DNA of 64,000 nt from Betaproteobacteria bacterium (lineage in GTDB: Bacteria > Pseudomonadota > Gammaproteobacteria > Burkholderiales > Burkholderiaceae_D): assembly GCA_013287275.1 (NCBI GenBank), contig JABDED010000007.1:1-64000 (forward strand), given 5' to 3'. The notes below the pieces were generated by a model. It was not told where the DNA came from, made no database searches, and worked only from the letters and a program-made list of their open reading frames with translations. Made by a program: the position numbers and the translations under genes. Each line of letters starts with the position of its first letter. Position 1 is the first letter of the stretch. Positions 35,198 to 44,982 of the stretch are shown here, in pieces.

Positions 35198-35896
35198 ATG
35201 CTTCAGCACAGACCGCGAGTAGAGCTGGACGGTGGTGATTTCGGTTGGTTAAAGGCGAAACACCATTTCATCGTCAGCGACAAGGGCAACTTGGCTCATC
35301 ATGCGCTGGGCGCGCTCGTGGTCTGGAACGACGACGAGATCGCTCCCAGAACAGGCTTTCCACTCCATGGCCACGTCGACATGGAAATCATTTCATACGT
35401 GAGGCAGGGTGCTGTCTCCCATAGAGACAGCACGGGCAATCAAGGAGAGACCGCAGCAGGCGACGTTCAGGTCATGAGCGCCGGAACCGGCATCCGGCAC
35501 GAGGAATACAACGCCGGGAGCGTCCCTCTGAAGTTATTCCAGATCTGGATACGGCCGCGCGAACGCGGCGGGCCGCCGCGGTGGGACACCAGGCCGTTTC
35601 CGAAAGAAGACCGCGCAGGGCGCTTGATTCCGCTTGCAAGTGGCCTGCCGGGCGACGATGGGGCTCTGCTGATTCGTGCGGATGCACGTGTCCTGGGGGC
35701 AACGCTCAAGATGGGCCAGAGTGTGAATCATCGCTTGAGCATCTCCAGCCAAGCTTATCTGGTACCCGCACTCGGAACAGTCGCCGTCAACGGAGAGCTC
35801 GTTGGAGTGGGGGATGGCGTGGCAATCAGCCAGGAGACCAACATCGCCATCCAAGCCGTCGAGGACGCTGAATTTATCCTGGTCGAGGCGCTGTGA
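35198..35896 (+). CDS. pirin-family protein
   Basis: 232 residues, two cupin domains. The metal ligands expected of bacterial pirins (YhhW type) are present: Pro-Leu-His-Gly-His-Val-Asp-Met-Glu near 48-56 and Thr-Gly-Ile-Arg-His-Glu-Glu near 93-99. Such proteins bind Fe or Ni and some open quercetin. It is the first gene after the divergent LysR gene, with a DoxX gene 54 bases downstream. Redox or oxidative-stress function is common for this pair, but this copy is not tested. Confidence 0.85.
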   Translation: MLQHRPRVELDGGDFGWLKAKHHFIVSDKGNLAHHALGALVVWNDDEIAPRTGFPLHGHVDMEIISYVRQGAVSHRDSTGNQGETAAGDVQVMSAGTGIRHEEYNAGSVPLKLFQIWIRPRERGGPPRWDTRPFPKEDRAGRLIPLASGLPGDDGALLIRADARVLGATLKMGQSVNHRLSISSQAYLVPALGTVAVNGELVGVGDGVAISQETNIAIQAVEDAEFILVEAL

Positions 35897-35950
35897 GCAG
35901 CTTCATCATCCCTTTTACCCTGTTCACCTATTTCTTAAAGGACTGACACC

Positions 35951-36352
35951 ATGCAAAACCGTTTCCTCCCTTTCTCCGGCCGCCTCCTGATCGGTGCGCC
36001 ATTCATCATGAGCGGTCTCGGCAAGCTTTCCTCCTATGCCGCGACGGTGGGCTATATCGCGGCGGTCGGTCTGCCGCTGGCTCCCTTGGCGTGGCTTGTC
36101 GCGGTACTGGTGGAGGTGGGCGGCGGCGCGCTGCTGTTGGCCGGTTACCGTGTCCGCCCGGTCGCGGTGGCGATGGCCGTATTCTCGATTGCCACTGCAA
36201 TCTTCTTTCACCACAACTTCTCGGACCAGAATCAGATGATTCACTTTCTTAAAAACGTGATGCTGGCCGGTGGTCTCCTGCAAATTGCCTATTTCGGCGC
36301 AGGCCCGCTGAGCCTGGATGCACGTATAGGCAACAAGCCCGCTGTGAGCTGA
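35951..36352 (+). CDS. DoxX-family membrane protein
   Basis: 133 residues with four hydrophobic segments. It has Arg-Leu-Leu-Ile-Gly-Ala-Pro-Phe-Ile-Met-Ser-Gly-Leu-Gly-Lys near 11-25 (the DoxX loop) and a Phe-Phe-His-His-Asn-Phe segment near 76-81. Family members are inner-membrane subunits associated with redox processes. It is likely cotranscribed with the pirin gene. Confidence 0.8.
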   Translation: MQNRFLPFSGRLLIGAPFIMSGLGKLSSYAATVGYIAAVGLPLAPLAWLVAVLVEVGGGALLLAGYRVRPVAVAMAVFSIATAIFFHHNFSDQNQMIHFLKNVMLAGGLLQIAYFGAGPLSLDARIGNKPAVS

Positions 36353-36574
36353 TGGCCTGGCAGCAAGGAGTTGAACGAGAGTGACAAATCGGCTCTGACG
36401 AGTCGATGCAAGCCACTATTTTTACGACCGTAAAGTATAAAAATAGACTGACGGCAGCCATCCCGTTGAAGGATGTCGTTAGTCAGGAAAATGGGAAATC
36501 TGCGGTGCGACCCAAGGATGAAATTTCTTTGCGGAACCACTAATCAATATTTGCTAATCGATGTGGGTGGAGAC

Positions 36575-38314
36575 ATGATTGAAGAACGTGATGTGATCGT
36601 AACGATGCGCGACGGGATACGCCTCGCAGTTGATGTTTATCGGCCCGAGGGACCTGGAAAATACCCGGTACTCTACGCCTCTGCGCTGCATAACAAAGAC
36701 CTGCAGGGTCCGGATATTGCAGACGTACTGCCTCCGCAGCCGGCCCAGGCTCCGCTTTGGTTTGGCCCGATTGAGGCCGGCGACACCCGCAGGTTCATCT
36801 CCAATGGCTATATTCACGTCATTGCGCAGCCGCGCGGCTCAGCGAAGTCGGAAGGGCACTACGGCGAAGAGCAATCTGATCACTACGACGTGATCGAATG
36901 GATTACGCAGCAACCCTGGTCAGACGGGAAAGTCGGCATGGTTGGCATTTCGGGTTTTGCAGGCGAACAATGGCGCGCAGCTGCGCAGCAGCATCCGGCG
37001 CTGAAAGCAATTTTTCCGTATGATGCATGCAGCGCGTATGGGGGAATGTTCGGTTTCCGCGATTTTAATCCGGGTGGCGTCGTACACACTTTCCCTTACT
37101 TACTCGACGTGTTCAGCACGGTTCACGAGCCGCGCGGCATTCCTGGTGAATTGCCTGCGGAGCAACAAGCGTTGTGGGAAAAATCCATCAGCAACCCCGA
37201 TTACAAGATGTACATTAATTTGTACAACATCCTGACCCAGAAGGGCCAGAGAACCAGGGTGATGTATCACATCCTCACTAATCCTTGGGAAGCCGAGGGA
37301 ACTGTCGAGCAAGCCGAGAAAAACTTCAAGGCAATCAAGATTCCGTACTATACGGGCTCGGGCGCTTATGCCTACACCTACAAGTTGCACTGGCTGGGCG
37401 CGCAACATTACTTCCAGAATGTCGACCAGCCCCGCAAGCTGATTTTTACGGGACCGGCGCATCTGGAGCGGCCTTTCCACCAGTATCACGACGAAGTGAT
37501 TCGCTGGTATGACTATTGGTTGAAGGGGATAGACACCGGCATCATGAACGAGCCGCCGGTGCGCTACTGGGTCATGGGGGCGAACGAGTGGCGCACGGGC
37601 ACGGACTGGCCTCTGCCCGAGACACAATGGGTAAAGTACCATCTTTCCGGGTGGGAGCAACTAACAACGGAAGCACCGCGCCCCGCTGACCAGACAGGCG
37701 CGGCGGCGCGCGAGCCCGATGTCTTTACCCAGATGCCGCTCAAGAAGACAAGCCGGGTCGAACGCCTGCGCTACATGACAGAACCGCTGGCGCATGATGT
37801 CCTGGTGGCCGGCCCGATTTCGCTCACGCTCTATGCCGAGATTGATCAGACTGACACCAACTGGTTCGTCGTGCTGAAGGACGTCGGCCCCGATGTTTCC
37901 GTGGTCACGGCGAGGGTCGGCGAGCGTACCGTGTCGGACCAGTTGCCGGAGCGTGAGTTGACGCGCGGCTGGCTGAAAGCTTCGTATCGGGCGACAGACC
38001 CGGTACGCTCCAAGCCGTGGGAGCCGTTTTACAAGCTCACTCGCAGTTCGATCGAGCCGGTTACGCCGGGCGAGATCGTCAAATACGAAATCCAGGTAAT
38101 CGCCACTGCGAACCAGTTCAAGGCAGGGCACCGCATCTGTCTCGAAATCTGCAGCATGGACGCGCCAACCGGTACCGGTGCGATGACCGATGTGGAATAC
38201 ATTCCGTATCACGTGTGCAGCAGCACGACAGTCACTCACAAGATTTACCGCGACGCGGAGCGCCCGTCGCATTTGCTGCTGCCTATCATTCCACTGACGA
38301 CACAGCCCTCATAG
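36575..38314 (+). CDS. CocE/NonD-family alpha/beta hydrolase
   Basis: 579 residues. The N-terminal hydrolase domain of the X-Pro-dipeptidyl-peptidase/cocaine-esterase (S15) type has Val-Gly-Met-Val-Gly-Ile-Ser-Gly-Phe-Ala-Gly, giving nucleophile Ser126; the usual Tyr two positions later is changed. The C-terminal jelly-roll domain (about 350-570) is present. I chose the start at 36575 (Met-Ile-Glu-Glu-Arg-Asp-Val) since family members begin there; a longer reading from 36473 adds an unrelated leader. It is first in the aromatic cluster, so it may release a phenolic acid or alcohol from an ester or amide. Confidence 0.8.
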   Translation: MIEERDVIVTMRDGIRLAVDVYRPEGPGKYPVLYASALHNKDLQGPDIADVLPPQPAQAPLWFGPIEAGDTRRFISNGYIHVIAQPRGSAKSEGHYGEEQSDHYDVIEWITQQPWSDGKVGMVGISGFAGEQWRAAAQQHPALKAIFPYDACSAYGGMFGFRDFNPGGVVHTFPYLLDVFSTVHEPRGIPGELPAEQQALWEKSISNPDYKMYINLYNILTQKGQRTRVMYHILTNPWEAEGTVEQAEKNFKAIKIPYYTGSGAYAYTYKLHWLGAQHYFQNVDQPRKLIFTGPAHLERPFHQYHDEVIRWYDYWLKGIDTGIMNEPPVRYWVMGANEWRTGTDWPLPETQWVKYHLSGWEQLTTEAPRPADQTGAAAREPDVFTQMPLKKTSRVERLRYMTEPLAHDVLVAGPISLTLYAEIDQTDTNWFVVLKDVGPDVSVVTARVGERTVSDQLPERELTRGWLKASYRATDPVRSKPWEPFYKLTRSSIEPVTPGEIVKYEIQVIATANQFKAGHRICLEICSMDAPTGTGAMTDVEYIPYHVCSSTTVTHKIYRDAERPSHLLLPIIPLTTQPS

Positions 38315-38390
38315 GCAGGCAGCGTCCATTCCGCGTCGATCCCGGGATGGACCTGCCAGTGATCAACCTGAAAGCGAAAGGTACATTCCA

Positions 38391-39179
38391 ATGAAAAGCA
38401 TACGATTTGAACGCAACAACGACGTTGGCAGCATTGTCCTGGCCAATCCACCTTTCAACCGGCTAGACGCCCGCTTTGCGCAATGCCTGGAAGAAGCCGT
38501 TCGCGAAGCCAGTCAAAGCAATATCCGTGTCCTGGTAGTAAGGGCGGAGGGGCCAAATTTCAGCCTTGGCGGGGAGGTTCGCGAATGGCCGGGCAAGGAT
38601 GCCAACTGGTTCCGCACTTTTGTTGCGAAGATCAACAGTTCATATCGCGCGATAGAGGCACTGCGCGTGCCGACGGTCGCTGTGGTGCAGGGGGCTGCGT
38701 TCGGAGGCGGGTTCGAGCTTGCCCTCAATTGCGACTTCATTGTCGCCGCTGATGATTCTGTGTTCCGCTGCGTTGAAGTCACTACAGGGATGCTTCCGCT
38801 TGCCGGCGCCTTGCAAAGGCTGGCCGAGAGAGTGGGGCGTGGCCGCGCGTCGCGTTTCGCCATGCTGGGTGAAGCCATTCCAGGTGCGCAGGCTGGAGAG
38901 CTTGGTATCGCGACACATGTGGCCAAAGCGGACGATCTGGAGCGCGTCGCAAGTGAATTGGTGACACAATTGGCAAACGGGCCGACGCGATCGTATGCGG
39001 CGACGCGCACCTTGCTGAAAGCCTGGTCGAGCGGTGGTGTGGCCGCGGCCGATGCGGTCATGCTGGATATCGCTATTGACCTGCACGGTAGTGAAGATGT
39101 CACCCGCGGTTTTTTAAATACCGCAGCTGCATTCGAGGCTAACGTGGTGCCGCCAGATATGGTATTTTTCGGAAAATAA
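38391..39179 (+). CDS. enoyl-CoA hydratase/isomerase (crotonase family)
   Basis: 262 residues. The crotonase oxyanion-hole region Ala-Ala-Phe-Gly-Gly-Gly-Phe-Glu-Leu-Ala near 101-110 and the alternating strands before it are clear. The N-terminal half has Gly-Gly-Glu at the usual oxyanion-hole site (63-65). It should act on an acyl-CoA intermediate: hydration, isomerisation or ring hydrolysis. It lies between the CocE hydrolase and the maleylacetate reductase gene in a co-directional cluster with an acyl-CoA ligase. Confidence 0.8.
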   Translation: MKSIRFERNNDVGSIVLANPPFNRLDARFAQCLEEAVREASQSNIRVLVVRAEGPNFSLGGEVREWPGKDANWFRTFVAKINSSYRAIEALRVPTVAVVQGAAFGGGFELALNCDFIVAADDSVFRCVEVTTGMLPLAGALQRLAERVGRGRASRFAMLGEAIPGAQAGELGIATHVAKADDLERVASELVTQLANGPTRSYAATRTLLKAWSSGGVAAADAVMLDIAIDLHGSEDVTRGFLNTAAAFEANVVPPDMVFFGK

Positions 39180-39231
39180 CGCCTGCAAGCCCGTAACTCC
39201 GTAACTGCGTTGGGCTGGAAAATAGTGAACC

Positions 39232-40302
39232 ATGAAAGTTGACATGAATGCATTCCAATACACGGCGCTGCCGGCGCGGGTAATCTTTGGCTCCGGCACG
39301 CTTAAGCAGGTGCGCGAGGAGATGCAAGCGCTGGGATGCCGTAGGGCACTGATCCTGTCCGACGCACATCACGCAGCAGGTGCTGCAGCGGATCTCGCTG
39401 CCGTGTTAGGACCGCTGGCAGCCGGGATTTCGACCGATGCGGTCATGCATACGCCGGTTGAGATTACATTGCGCGTCATGGCGAAACTGGATCAACTCGG
39501 TATTGATTGTCTCATAGCAGTGGGCGGCGGATCGACGATAGGGTTGTCGAAAGCGCTCGCTTTGAGAACGAACTTGCCGCAGATAGTGGTGCCCACAACA
39601 TATGCAGGATCTGAGGCCACTCCTATCCTTGGGCAGACTGAAAACGACGTGAAGACGACGCTGCGCTCAATGGATGTCTTGCCGGAAGTCATCGTCTACG
39701 ATGTCGATCTAACAATCGATCTGCCTGTGAAGATATCGGTAACCTCAGGGATAAATGCGATTGCCCACGCCGTCGAAGCTCTATACGCAAAAGACGCCAA
39801 TCCGGTGACTTCGCTGCTGGCCGAAAAAGGCATCGAGGCACTTGGCTTCGCGCTTCCGCGTATCGCAGAAGACATGCGCGATCACGAAGCGCGCCAACAA
39901 GCCTTGCTCGGCGCCTGGATGTGCGGAACCTGCCTGGGTGCAGTGGGTATGTCGCTTCACCATAAGCTTTGTCATACCCTTGGCGGCCGATTTAATCTTC
40001 CTCATGCCGAAACACATGCGATAGTGCTGCCTCATGCGGCCGCCTATAACGCCGACGCGGCGCCGCTGGCAATGGAACGCGTGGCGAGGGCGCTTGGGGT
40101 AGACCATGCGCCTTCGGGTTTGTTCGATCTGGCCAGGCAGCTAGGCGCACCGACCGCACTCAAGGATATCGGCATGGCAGAACAGGACATCGAAGTTGCG
40201 GTGGAGGCCGCGCTCGCCGCCCCCTACTGGAATCCGGCTCCGGTGCAGCGCAACCGGCTACGTGCACTGCTTGAGAACGCTTTTTTTGGAAACAGGCCTT
40301 AG
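39232..40302 (+). CDS. maleylacetate reductase (iron-containing alcohol dehydrogenase family)
   Basis: 356 residues. It starts Phe-Gly-Ser-Gly-Thr near 19-23 and has Gly-Gly-Gly-Ser near 99-102 for NAD(P)H binding. The metal-site block His-His-Lys-Leu-Cys-His-Thr-Leu-Gly-Gly near 243-252 with Leu-Pro-His-Ala-Glu-Thr-His is maleylacetate-reductase-like. Maleylacetate reductase turns maleylacetate into 3-oxoadipate, the step after hydroxyquinol cleavage. The neighbouring intradiol dioxygenase makes this assignment much stronger than family homology alone. Confidence 0.85.
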   Translation: MKVDMNAFQYTALPARVIFGSGTLKQVREEMQALGCRRALILSDAHHAAGAAADLAAVLGPLAAGISTDAVMHTPVEITLRVMAKLDQLGIDCLIAVGGGSTIGLSKALALRTNLPQIVVPTTYAGSEATPILGQTENDVKTTLRSMDVLPEVIVYDVDLTIDLPVKISVTSGINAIAHAVEALYAKDANPVTSLLAEKGIEALGFALPRIAEDMRDHEARQQALLGAWMCGTCLGAVGMSLHHKLCHTLGGRFNLPHAETHAIVLPHAAAYNADAAPLAMERVARALGVDHAPSGLFDLARQLGAPTALKDIGMAEQDIEVAVEAALAAPYWNPAPVQRNRLRALLENAFFGNRP

Positions 40303-40422
40303 TCATGCATGTTTCAACAGGAGCGGCTTGCGGCTCTACCTATCTTCGCAGGCGCATGTGGATGGCTTGTTTAACGTATATTGATCGCCCGCATTTGCAA
40401 TCCGGCGACTTGGAGAATGATG

Positions 40423-41289
40423 ATGTCCAGCACTGAAAACTTCAGCGGAGCGGATCGGCAGCAACCGGTATTTCCCGAACTGACGGAAGAGGTGATCGAT
40501 CGCATGGCCGGCGCCGGCAACCAGCGCTTGCGCCAGGTCATGGGCGCTCTGGTCTCGCACCTCCACGCATTTGTTCGCGACACTCAATTGACCCAGGAGG
40601 AATGGCGTTCGGCAATCGACTTTCTCACGCGTGCCGGCCAGATCTGCTCTGACAGTCGTCAGGAATTTATCCTGCTCTCGGATATTCTTGGTGTGTCCAT
40701 GCTCGTGGACGCGGTAAATCACGAGAGCGGCGCCGGGATTACAGATTCGACGGTACTCGGCCCATTCTACTCGGGGCGTCAGCGCGAGCTTGCGTTCGGC
40801 GAATCCATTCTTCTGCGCGATGAGCCAGGCAGCCCGCTGAAGGTACGCGGTCATGTGCGCAACCCCGCTGGCGATGCAATCCCGGGGGCAAGTATCGAAG
40901 TTTGGCAGACGGCGGGAAACCAGCTGTATGATGTTCAGGATGAAACCCAGCCGCCGGGCCATCTGCGCGCGACTTTTAAAACGGCTTCTGACGGTGGGTT
41001 CCTGTTTCAGACCGTGTTGCCTGTCAGCTATCCGATACCTGACGATGGACCGGCGGGACAGCTTTTGACCCTGCTGGGGCGACATCCGAACCGCCCAGCC
41101 CATATTCATTTCCTGATTTCGGCGCCTGGCTACCGTACGCTCGTCACCCACGTCTTCATGGCGGGTGATGAATTTCTCAATAGCGATGCGGTATTCGGAG
41201 TCAAACCCAGCTTGATTGTGGCGCCTCGGAGAAATGGGGCAGGGGAGTTGGAGATTGAATACAACTTTGGACTGGCCTCTCTTCGATAG
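40423..41289 (+). CDS. intradiol ring-cleavage dioxygenase, probably hydroxyquinol 1,2-dioxygenase
   Basis: 288 residues from the ATG at 40423, with GGAG seven bases upstream. The N-terminal dioxygenase helical domain is followed by the catalytic beta-sandwich. The four Fe(III) ligands are visible as Tyr169, Tyr203, His227 and His229 (Arg-Pro-Ala-His-Ile-His-Phe). Ser-Thr-Val-Leu-Gly-Pro-Phe near 107-113 and Pro-Ile-Pro-Asp-Asp-Gly-Pro near 205-211 fit hydroxyquinol dioxygenases. Together with the maleylacetate reductase this gives 1,2,4-trihydroxybenzene to maleylacetate to 3-oxoadipate. A catechol-cleaving enzyme is a less likely alternative. Confidence 0.85.
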   Translation: MSSTENFSGADRQQPVFPELTEEVIDRMAGAGNQRLRQVMGALVSHLHAFVRDTQLTQEEWRSAIDFLTRAGQICSDSRQEFILLSDILGVSMLVDAVNHESGAGITDSTVLGPFYSGRQRELAFGESILLRDEPGSPLKVRGHVRNPAGDAIPGASIEVWQTAGNQLYDVQDETQPPGHLRATFKTASDGGFLFQTVLPVSYPIPDDGPAGQLLTLLGRHPNRPAHIHFLISAPGYRTLVTHVFMAGDEFLNSDAVFGVKPSLIVAPRRNGAGELEIEYNFGLASLR

Positions 41290-41408
41290 GACGGGAAGAT
41301 GGCCGTTAGCGGTGACAGGCTCGCGGCGCTGCAGGCGCGAGTCAGCAGAAGCAAGTTAAAACCATATTCAATCGGGTGATACAAAACTTGGTTGGAGGAG
41401 ACAATTTC

Positions 41409-43145
41409 ATGACAACACTATTAGATGACCTCATGCTAGTTGCACCGCGCGACGGCATTTCATATGTGCGCGGCTCGACCGCAAATCCGCTCAGCGATGA
41501 AACAGTGGGACAATTGCTTGCCGGCGCGGCGCGCCGTTTCCCTGATCGCCCTGCGGTTGTGTTCCGCGAACAAGACATCCGTTGGACGTGGCAGGATTTT
41601 TCTGAAGAAGTCGACAGGCTCGCTGTAGGCTTGCTCGCAATCGGTATTGAGAAAGGCGACCGAGTCGGCATCTGGTCACCGAATCGGGCTGAATGGTTGC
41701 TGACCCAGTTCGCGACGGCACGCATCGGCGCGATACTTGTCAATATCAATCCTGCGTATCGGATTGTCGAACTCGAATATGCGTTGAACAAGGTCGCATG
41801 TAAGGCAATCATTTGCGCCGAACGCTTCAAGTCGTCAAACTACCTGGAAATGCTGCTGGAGATTGCTCCGGAGCTCGCGTCGCAGGACGCGGGCCGGCTT
41901 AACGCTGCGCGGCTTCCCGACCTGCGCGTCGTAGTGTCCATGGAACCTAGCGACTTAACCGGCGTGCTGGCGTTTCCAGATCTCATGGCAAGCGGCCGCA
42001 CTGCACTCGAGAATGGTGCGCGGGCAACTCTCACGGCGCTCGACGCTGAGCTGTCGTCCAACGAACCCATCAATATTCAATTCACGAGCGGTACAACCGG
42101 TGCCCCTAAAGGTGCGACGCTTACGCATAGGAATATCGTCAACAATGCACGCTATGTCGCGATGGCAATGCGATTGTCCGAAGCCGATGTGCTGTGCATC
42201 CCGGTACCACTCTATCATTGCTTCGGCATGGTGTTAGGCGTATTGGCCTGCGTGTCTACCGGTGCGGGCATGGTGTTTCCGGGACAGTCATTCGATCCTG
42301 GGGCGACTCTCGCGGCTGTCGCCGAAGAAAAATGCACGGCGCTGCACGGCGTGCCGACGATGTTTATCGCCCAACTCGAACATCCGAATTTTGCATCGTT
42401 CGATCTTAGCCACCTTCGTACCGGCATCATGGCAGGATCCCCGTGCCCGATAGAGACGATGAAGCAAGCCGTGGCGAAGATGCATCTTGCCGAGATTACG
42501 ATTGCATACGGGATGACGGAAACGAGCCCGGTTTCGTTTCAAAGTTCGACTACCGATCCGCTGGACAAACGGACGACGACGGTCGGACGCATCCAGCCTC
42601 ATCTTGAAGTCAAAATTGTCGACGATTCCGGCAATATTGTACCGGTTGGTGTCACGGGCGAGCTGTGCACGAAAGGGTATTCCGTCATGCAGGGCTATTG
42701 GCGCGACGAAGAAAAAACGCGCGAAAGTATCGTCGATGGCTGGATGCACACCGGCGATCTGGCGACGCTCGACACTGAAGGTTATTGCAACATCGTCGGC
42801 CGGCTCAAGGATATGCTGATACGCGGCGGAGAGAACATCTATCCGCGCGAGATCGAGGAATTCCTGTTTCGCCATCCCAAGATCCAGAACGTGCAAGTGT
42901 TCGGCGTGCCCGACGAGAAAAACGGCGAGGAAATCTGCGCCTGGGTCGTGCTACGCGAAGGTGAGACAGCCACCGAGGAGGAAGTTCGGGAATTTTGCCG
43001 TGGCCAGATCGCCCATTTTAAAGTGCCAAGGTATGTCCATTTTGTCAGCGAACTGCCGATGACCGTGACGGGCAAGGCACAGAAATTTGCCATGCGCGAG
43101 CAAATGATACGTCTACTGAAAGTGAAAGAACAGAAAACCGCGTGA
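41409..43145 (+). CDS. acyl-CoA synthetase (AMP-binding)
   Basis: 578 residues from the ATG at 41409, with a GGAGGAG site. ANL motifs are clear: [11 protein letters not shown] near 226-236, Tyr-Gly-Met-Thr-Glu-Thr near 367, Thr-Gly-Asp near 449 and Gly-Arg-Leu-Lys-Asp-Met with Gly-Glu-Asn-Ile-Tyr-Pro near 463-481, with the C-terminal catalytic Lys near 560. It resembles medium- and long-chain fatty-acyl-CoA ligases. In this cluster it would activate a side chain, a phenylpropanoid or fatty acid attached to the ring. Confidence 0.85.
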   Translation: MTTLLDDLMLVAPRDGISYVRGSTANPLSDETVGQLLAGAARRFPDRPAVVFREQDIRWTWQDFSEEVDRLAVGLLAIGIEKGDRVGIWSPNRAEWLLTQFATARIGAILVNINPAYRIVELEYALNKVACKAIICAERFKSSNYLEMLLEIAPELASQDAGRLNAARLPDLRVVVSMEPSDLTGVLAFPDLMASGRTALENGARATLTALDAELSSNEPINIQFTSGTTGAPKGATLTHRNIVNNARYVAMAMRLSEADVLCIPVPLYHCFGMVLGVLACVSTGAGMVFPGQSFDPGATLAAVAEEKCTALHGVPTMFIAQLEHPNFASFDLSHLRTGIMAGSPCPIETMKQAVAKMHLAEITIAYGMTETSPVSFQSSTTDPLDKRTTTVGRIQPHLEVKIVDDSGNIVPVGVTGELCTKGYSVMQGYWRDEEKTRESIVDGWMHTGDLATLDTEGYCNIVGRLKDMLIRGGENIYPREIEEFLFRHPKIQNVQVFGVPDEKNGEEICAWVVLREGETATEEEVREFCRGQIAHFKVPRYVHFVSELPMTVTGKAQKFAMREQMIRLLKVKEQKTA

Positions 43146-43259
43146 CGATGTCCTGGCGCTGGTATGCAGCGATATCGGATCAAAGCGTCTTTTGGCATAG
43201 AGGTAGATAAGCCGATGCGCGGCTGGCAATAGCGCGCAATGAAAATAGAGGAGCTATGC

Positions 43260-44063
43260 ATGAGCATACAGCCGGCCATGTCGGAACCTGTGTTACTCGA
43301 TATCCATGATGGTGTGGCCCGGGTAAGCTTGAATCGTCCTGCACGCAATAATGCGCTCGATCTTGAGATCGCCAAGGCCTTTGCGTCTGCAGTTGAGGCG
43401 ATCGCGGATTATCCCAATGTGCGTGTAGCGCTATTGACGGGAGTCGGTCGCTGCTTTTGCGTGGGTGGCGATGTCGTCAGGTTTTCGCTAGATCCTGGGA
43501 ATTTGGCCCCGCAGCTTGACGAACTGCTGGCTATCCTCAACGCGGCGCTCCTCGCATGGACAGGTTTGCCGGTGCCCACTGTGAGTGCGCTGAACGGCCC
43601 CCTGGGCGGTGGAGGTATCGGCCTTGCGCTCAGCTCGGACATTGTGCTTGCCGCCGAATCGGCAAAATTGCGCGGCGGCTATGCCGGGATCGGTCTCACA
43701 CCTGATGCCGGGGCTACCTGGTTTCTGAACAGACGCATTGGCCCTGTGCGGACCAAGCAACTCTTTCTTCTCAATCGCCCTACGGTGGCTTCGGAATGCC
43801 TGGAGATGGGGATTTTCGATGCGGTCTATCCCGACGCCGTGCTGGCGAAAGAGGTCGACCAGCTTCTCGCTGAACTTGTTCGTGGCCCGACGCGAGCGTT
43901 TGCAGGCATCAGGCAAGTGTCCGATGCGGCGCCTCATCAAAGTCTTGCCGAACAACTTGCCCTGGAGCGTGAACTGATCGTGGATGCCGGACGATCGCGT
44001 GACGGACAAGAGGGAGTTATCGCATTTGCCGAGCAGCGCACGCCCCAGTTTATTGGGCACTAG
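43260..44063 (+). CDS. enoyl-CoA hydratase/isomerase (crotonase family)
   Basis: 267 residues from the ATG at 43260, with a GGAG site. Crotonase motifs include Arg-Pro-Ala-Arg-Asn-Asn-Ala-Leu-Asp, Cys-Phe-Cys-Val-Gly-Gly-Asp near 67-73 and Pro-Leu-Gly-Gly-Gly-Gly-Ile-Gly near 114-121. It is the second crotonase of the cluster, and likely acts after the acyl-CoA ligase in side-chain shortening. There is no acyl-CoA dehydrogenase or thiolase beside it, so the cycle would need genes elsewhere. Confidence 0.8.
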   Translation: MSIQPAMSEPVLLDIHDGVARVSLNRPARNNALDLEIAKAFASAVEAIADYPNVRVALLTGVGRCFCVGGDVVRFSLDPGNLAPQLDELLAILNAALLAWTGLPVPTVSALNGPLGGGGIGLALSSDIVLAAESAKLRGGYAGIGLTPDAGATWFLNRRIGPVRTKQLFLLNRPTVASECLEMGIFDAVYPDAVLAKEVDQLLAELVRGPTRAFAGIRQVSDAAPHQSLAEQLALERELIVDAGRSRDGQEGVIAFAEQRTPQFIGH

Positions 44064-44418
44064 CGAGCCAATAGAGTGAAAGCGCTCATCATTGGCCGCG
44101 ACGGTCTGAAGCTTTATTAAAAGTCAGCAGGTGCAGTAAGAACCGGGTTCCAGCCTTGCCCGTTCAAACCACTTTACTCGACAATCCAACAATGCACAAA
44201 ATTGCACCTGCCACATACCGAAGCGGCACGGCCTTGCAATATTCTACATAATCATCATCGGTGCACCGCACGGGTCTTCTTCAGTGATAGCCCTCATCGC
44301 ACAGGCACCAGTCAACACGGCCAACACACTAGCCCAACGGGCTCAATTAGCGCTATGCCAACTCCAGCGCGCATTTACGGCAAGCGCGTAGAATGGCGCC
44401 TTTAAAGAGGGTTTAAAC
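44064..44418. other. 355-base gap, no gene
   Basis: No ORF with support. It separates the catabolic cluster from a small conserved gene. I see nothing notable. Confidence 0.4.
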
Positions 44419-44685
44419 ATGAAAAAAACAGGAATGGCAAAGAGCGACGCCAAAAAGCTGATGGGTAAAATGGTAGCGCCGGGTGCCGCTGGTTTCGGCA
44501 ATGCGAACAACGTCGCCGTCGACAAACGCGAGCAGCGCAAACGCGACCAGGCGCTCGGATTGGTGCCGTTCGCAGTCAAACTCAATGACGAATTGGTGAA
44601 GCGCCTGCACGCACTGGCTGCCGAACGCGGACTCGATTTGAACGAGACTGTCGCCGATGTCCTGACCAAGGGCCTTGCTGCCTAG
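44419..44685 (+). CDS. small conserved protein, possibly ribbon-helix-helix-like
   Basis: 88 residues. Lys-rich N-terminus and a C-terminal segment (Val-Lys-Leu-Asn-Asp-Glu-Leu-Val-Lys-Arg-Leu, then Ala-Ala-Glu-Arg-Gly-Leu-Asp-Leu-Asn-Glu-Thr-Val) that has a strand-helix-helix pattern like the RHH/MetJ-Arc DNA-binding fold. A GAGGG site precedes the ATG. No toxin is next to it, so it is either a lone regulator or a nucleoid-type protein. Function unknown. Confidence 0.55.
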   Translation: MKKTGMAKSDAKKLMGKMVAPGAAGFGNANNVAVDKREQRKRDQALGLVPFAVKLNDELVKRLHALAAERGLDLNETVADVLTKGLAA

Positions 44686-44814
44686 TCAAGCGGACCGAGA
44701 AGGGCTTGTTCTTGGCATCCGAAGTGCGCTGACACAAATATCATAGTCTCTTTCAACCTCCATTCGATTCTCATCCACAGTAAAAATTTAAATTGATACC
44801 AGACGATACTAAGG

Positions 44815-44844
44815 GGATTGTGTCTTTTTCCCGGGACACAATCC
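44815..44844 (+). terminator. hairpin downstream of the small conserved gene
   Basis: GGATTGTGTC (44815-44824) pairs with GACACAATCC (44835-44844), followed by TCTTTGT. The surrounding 44686-44982 stretch has a second curiosity: CGTGACAGAA occurs twice about 40 bases apart. Confidence 0.6.
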
Positions 44845-44982
44845 TCTTTGTATTCCGTATCGTGACAGAATTTTCGTAGTACGCGAACGAGCTAATTCGT
44901 CGTGACAGAACTCATCAAGTATTCGCGGAAAATATCTTGACGTAAAAATTCTGATCCGCAGCGGAAAAGATCCAACTCTTTC

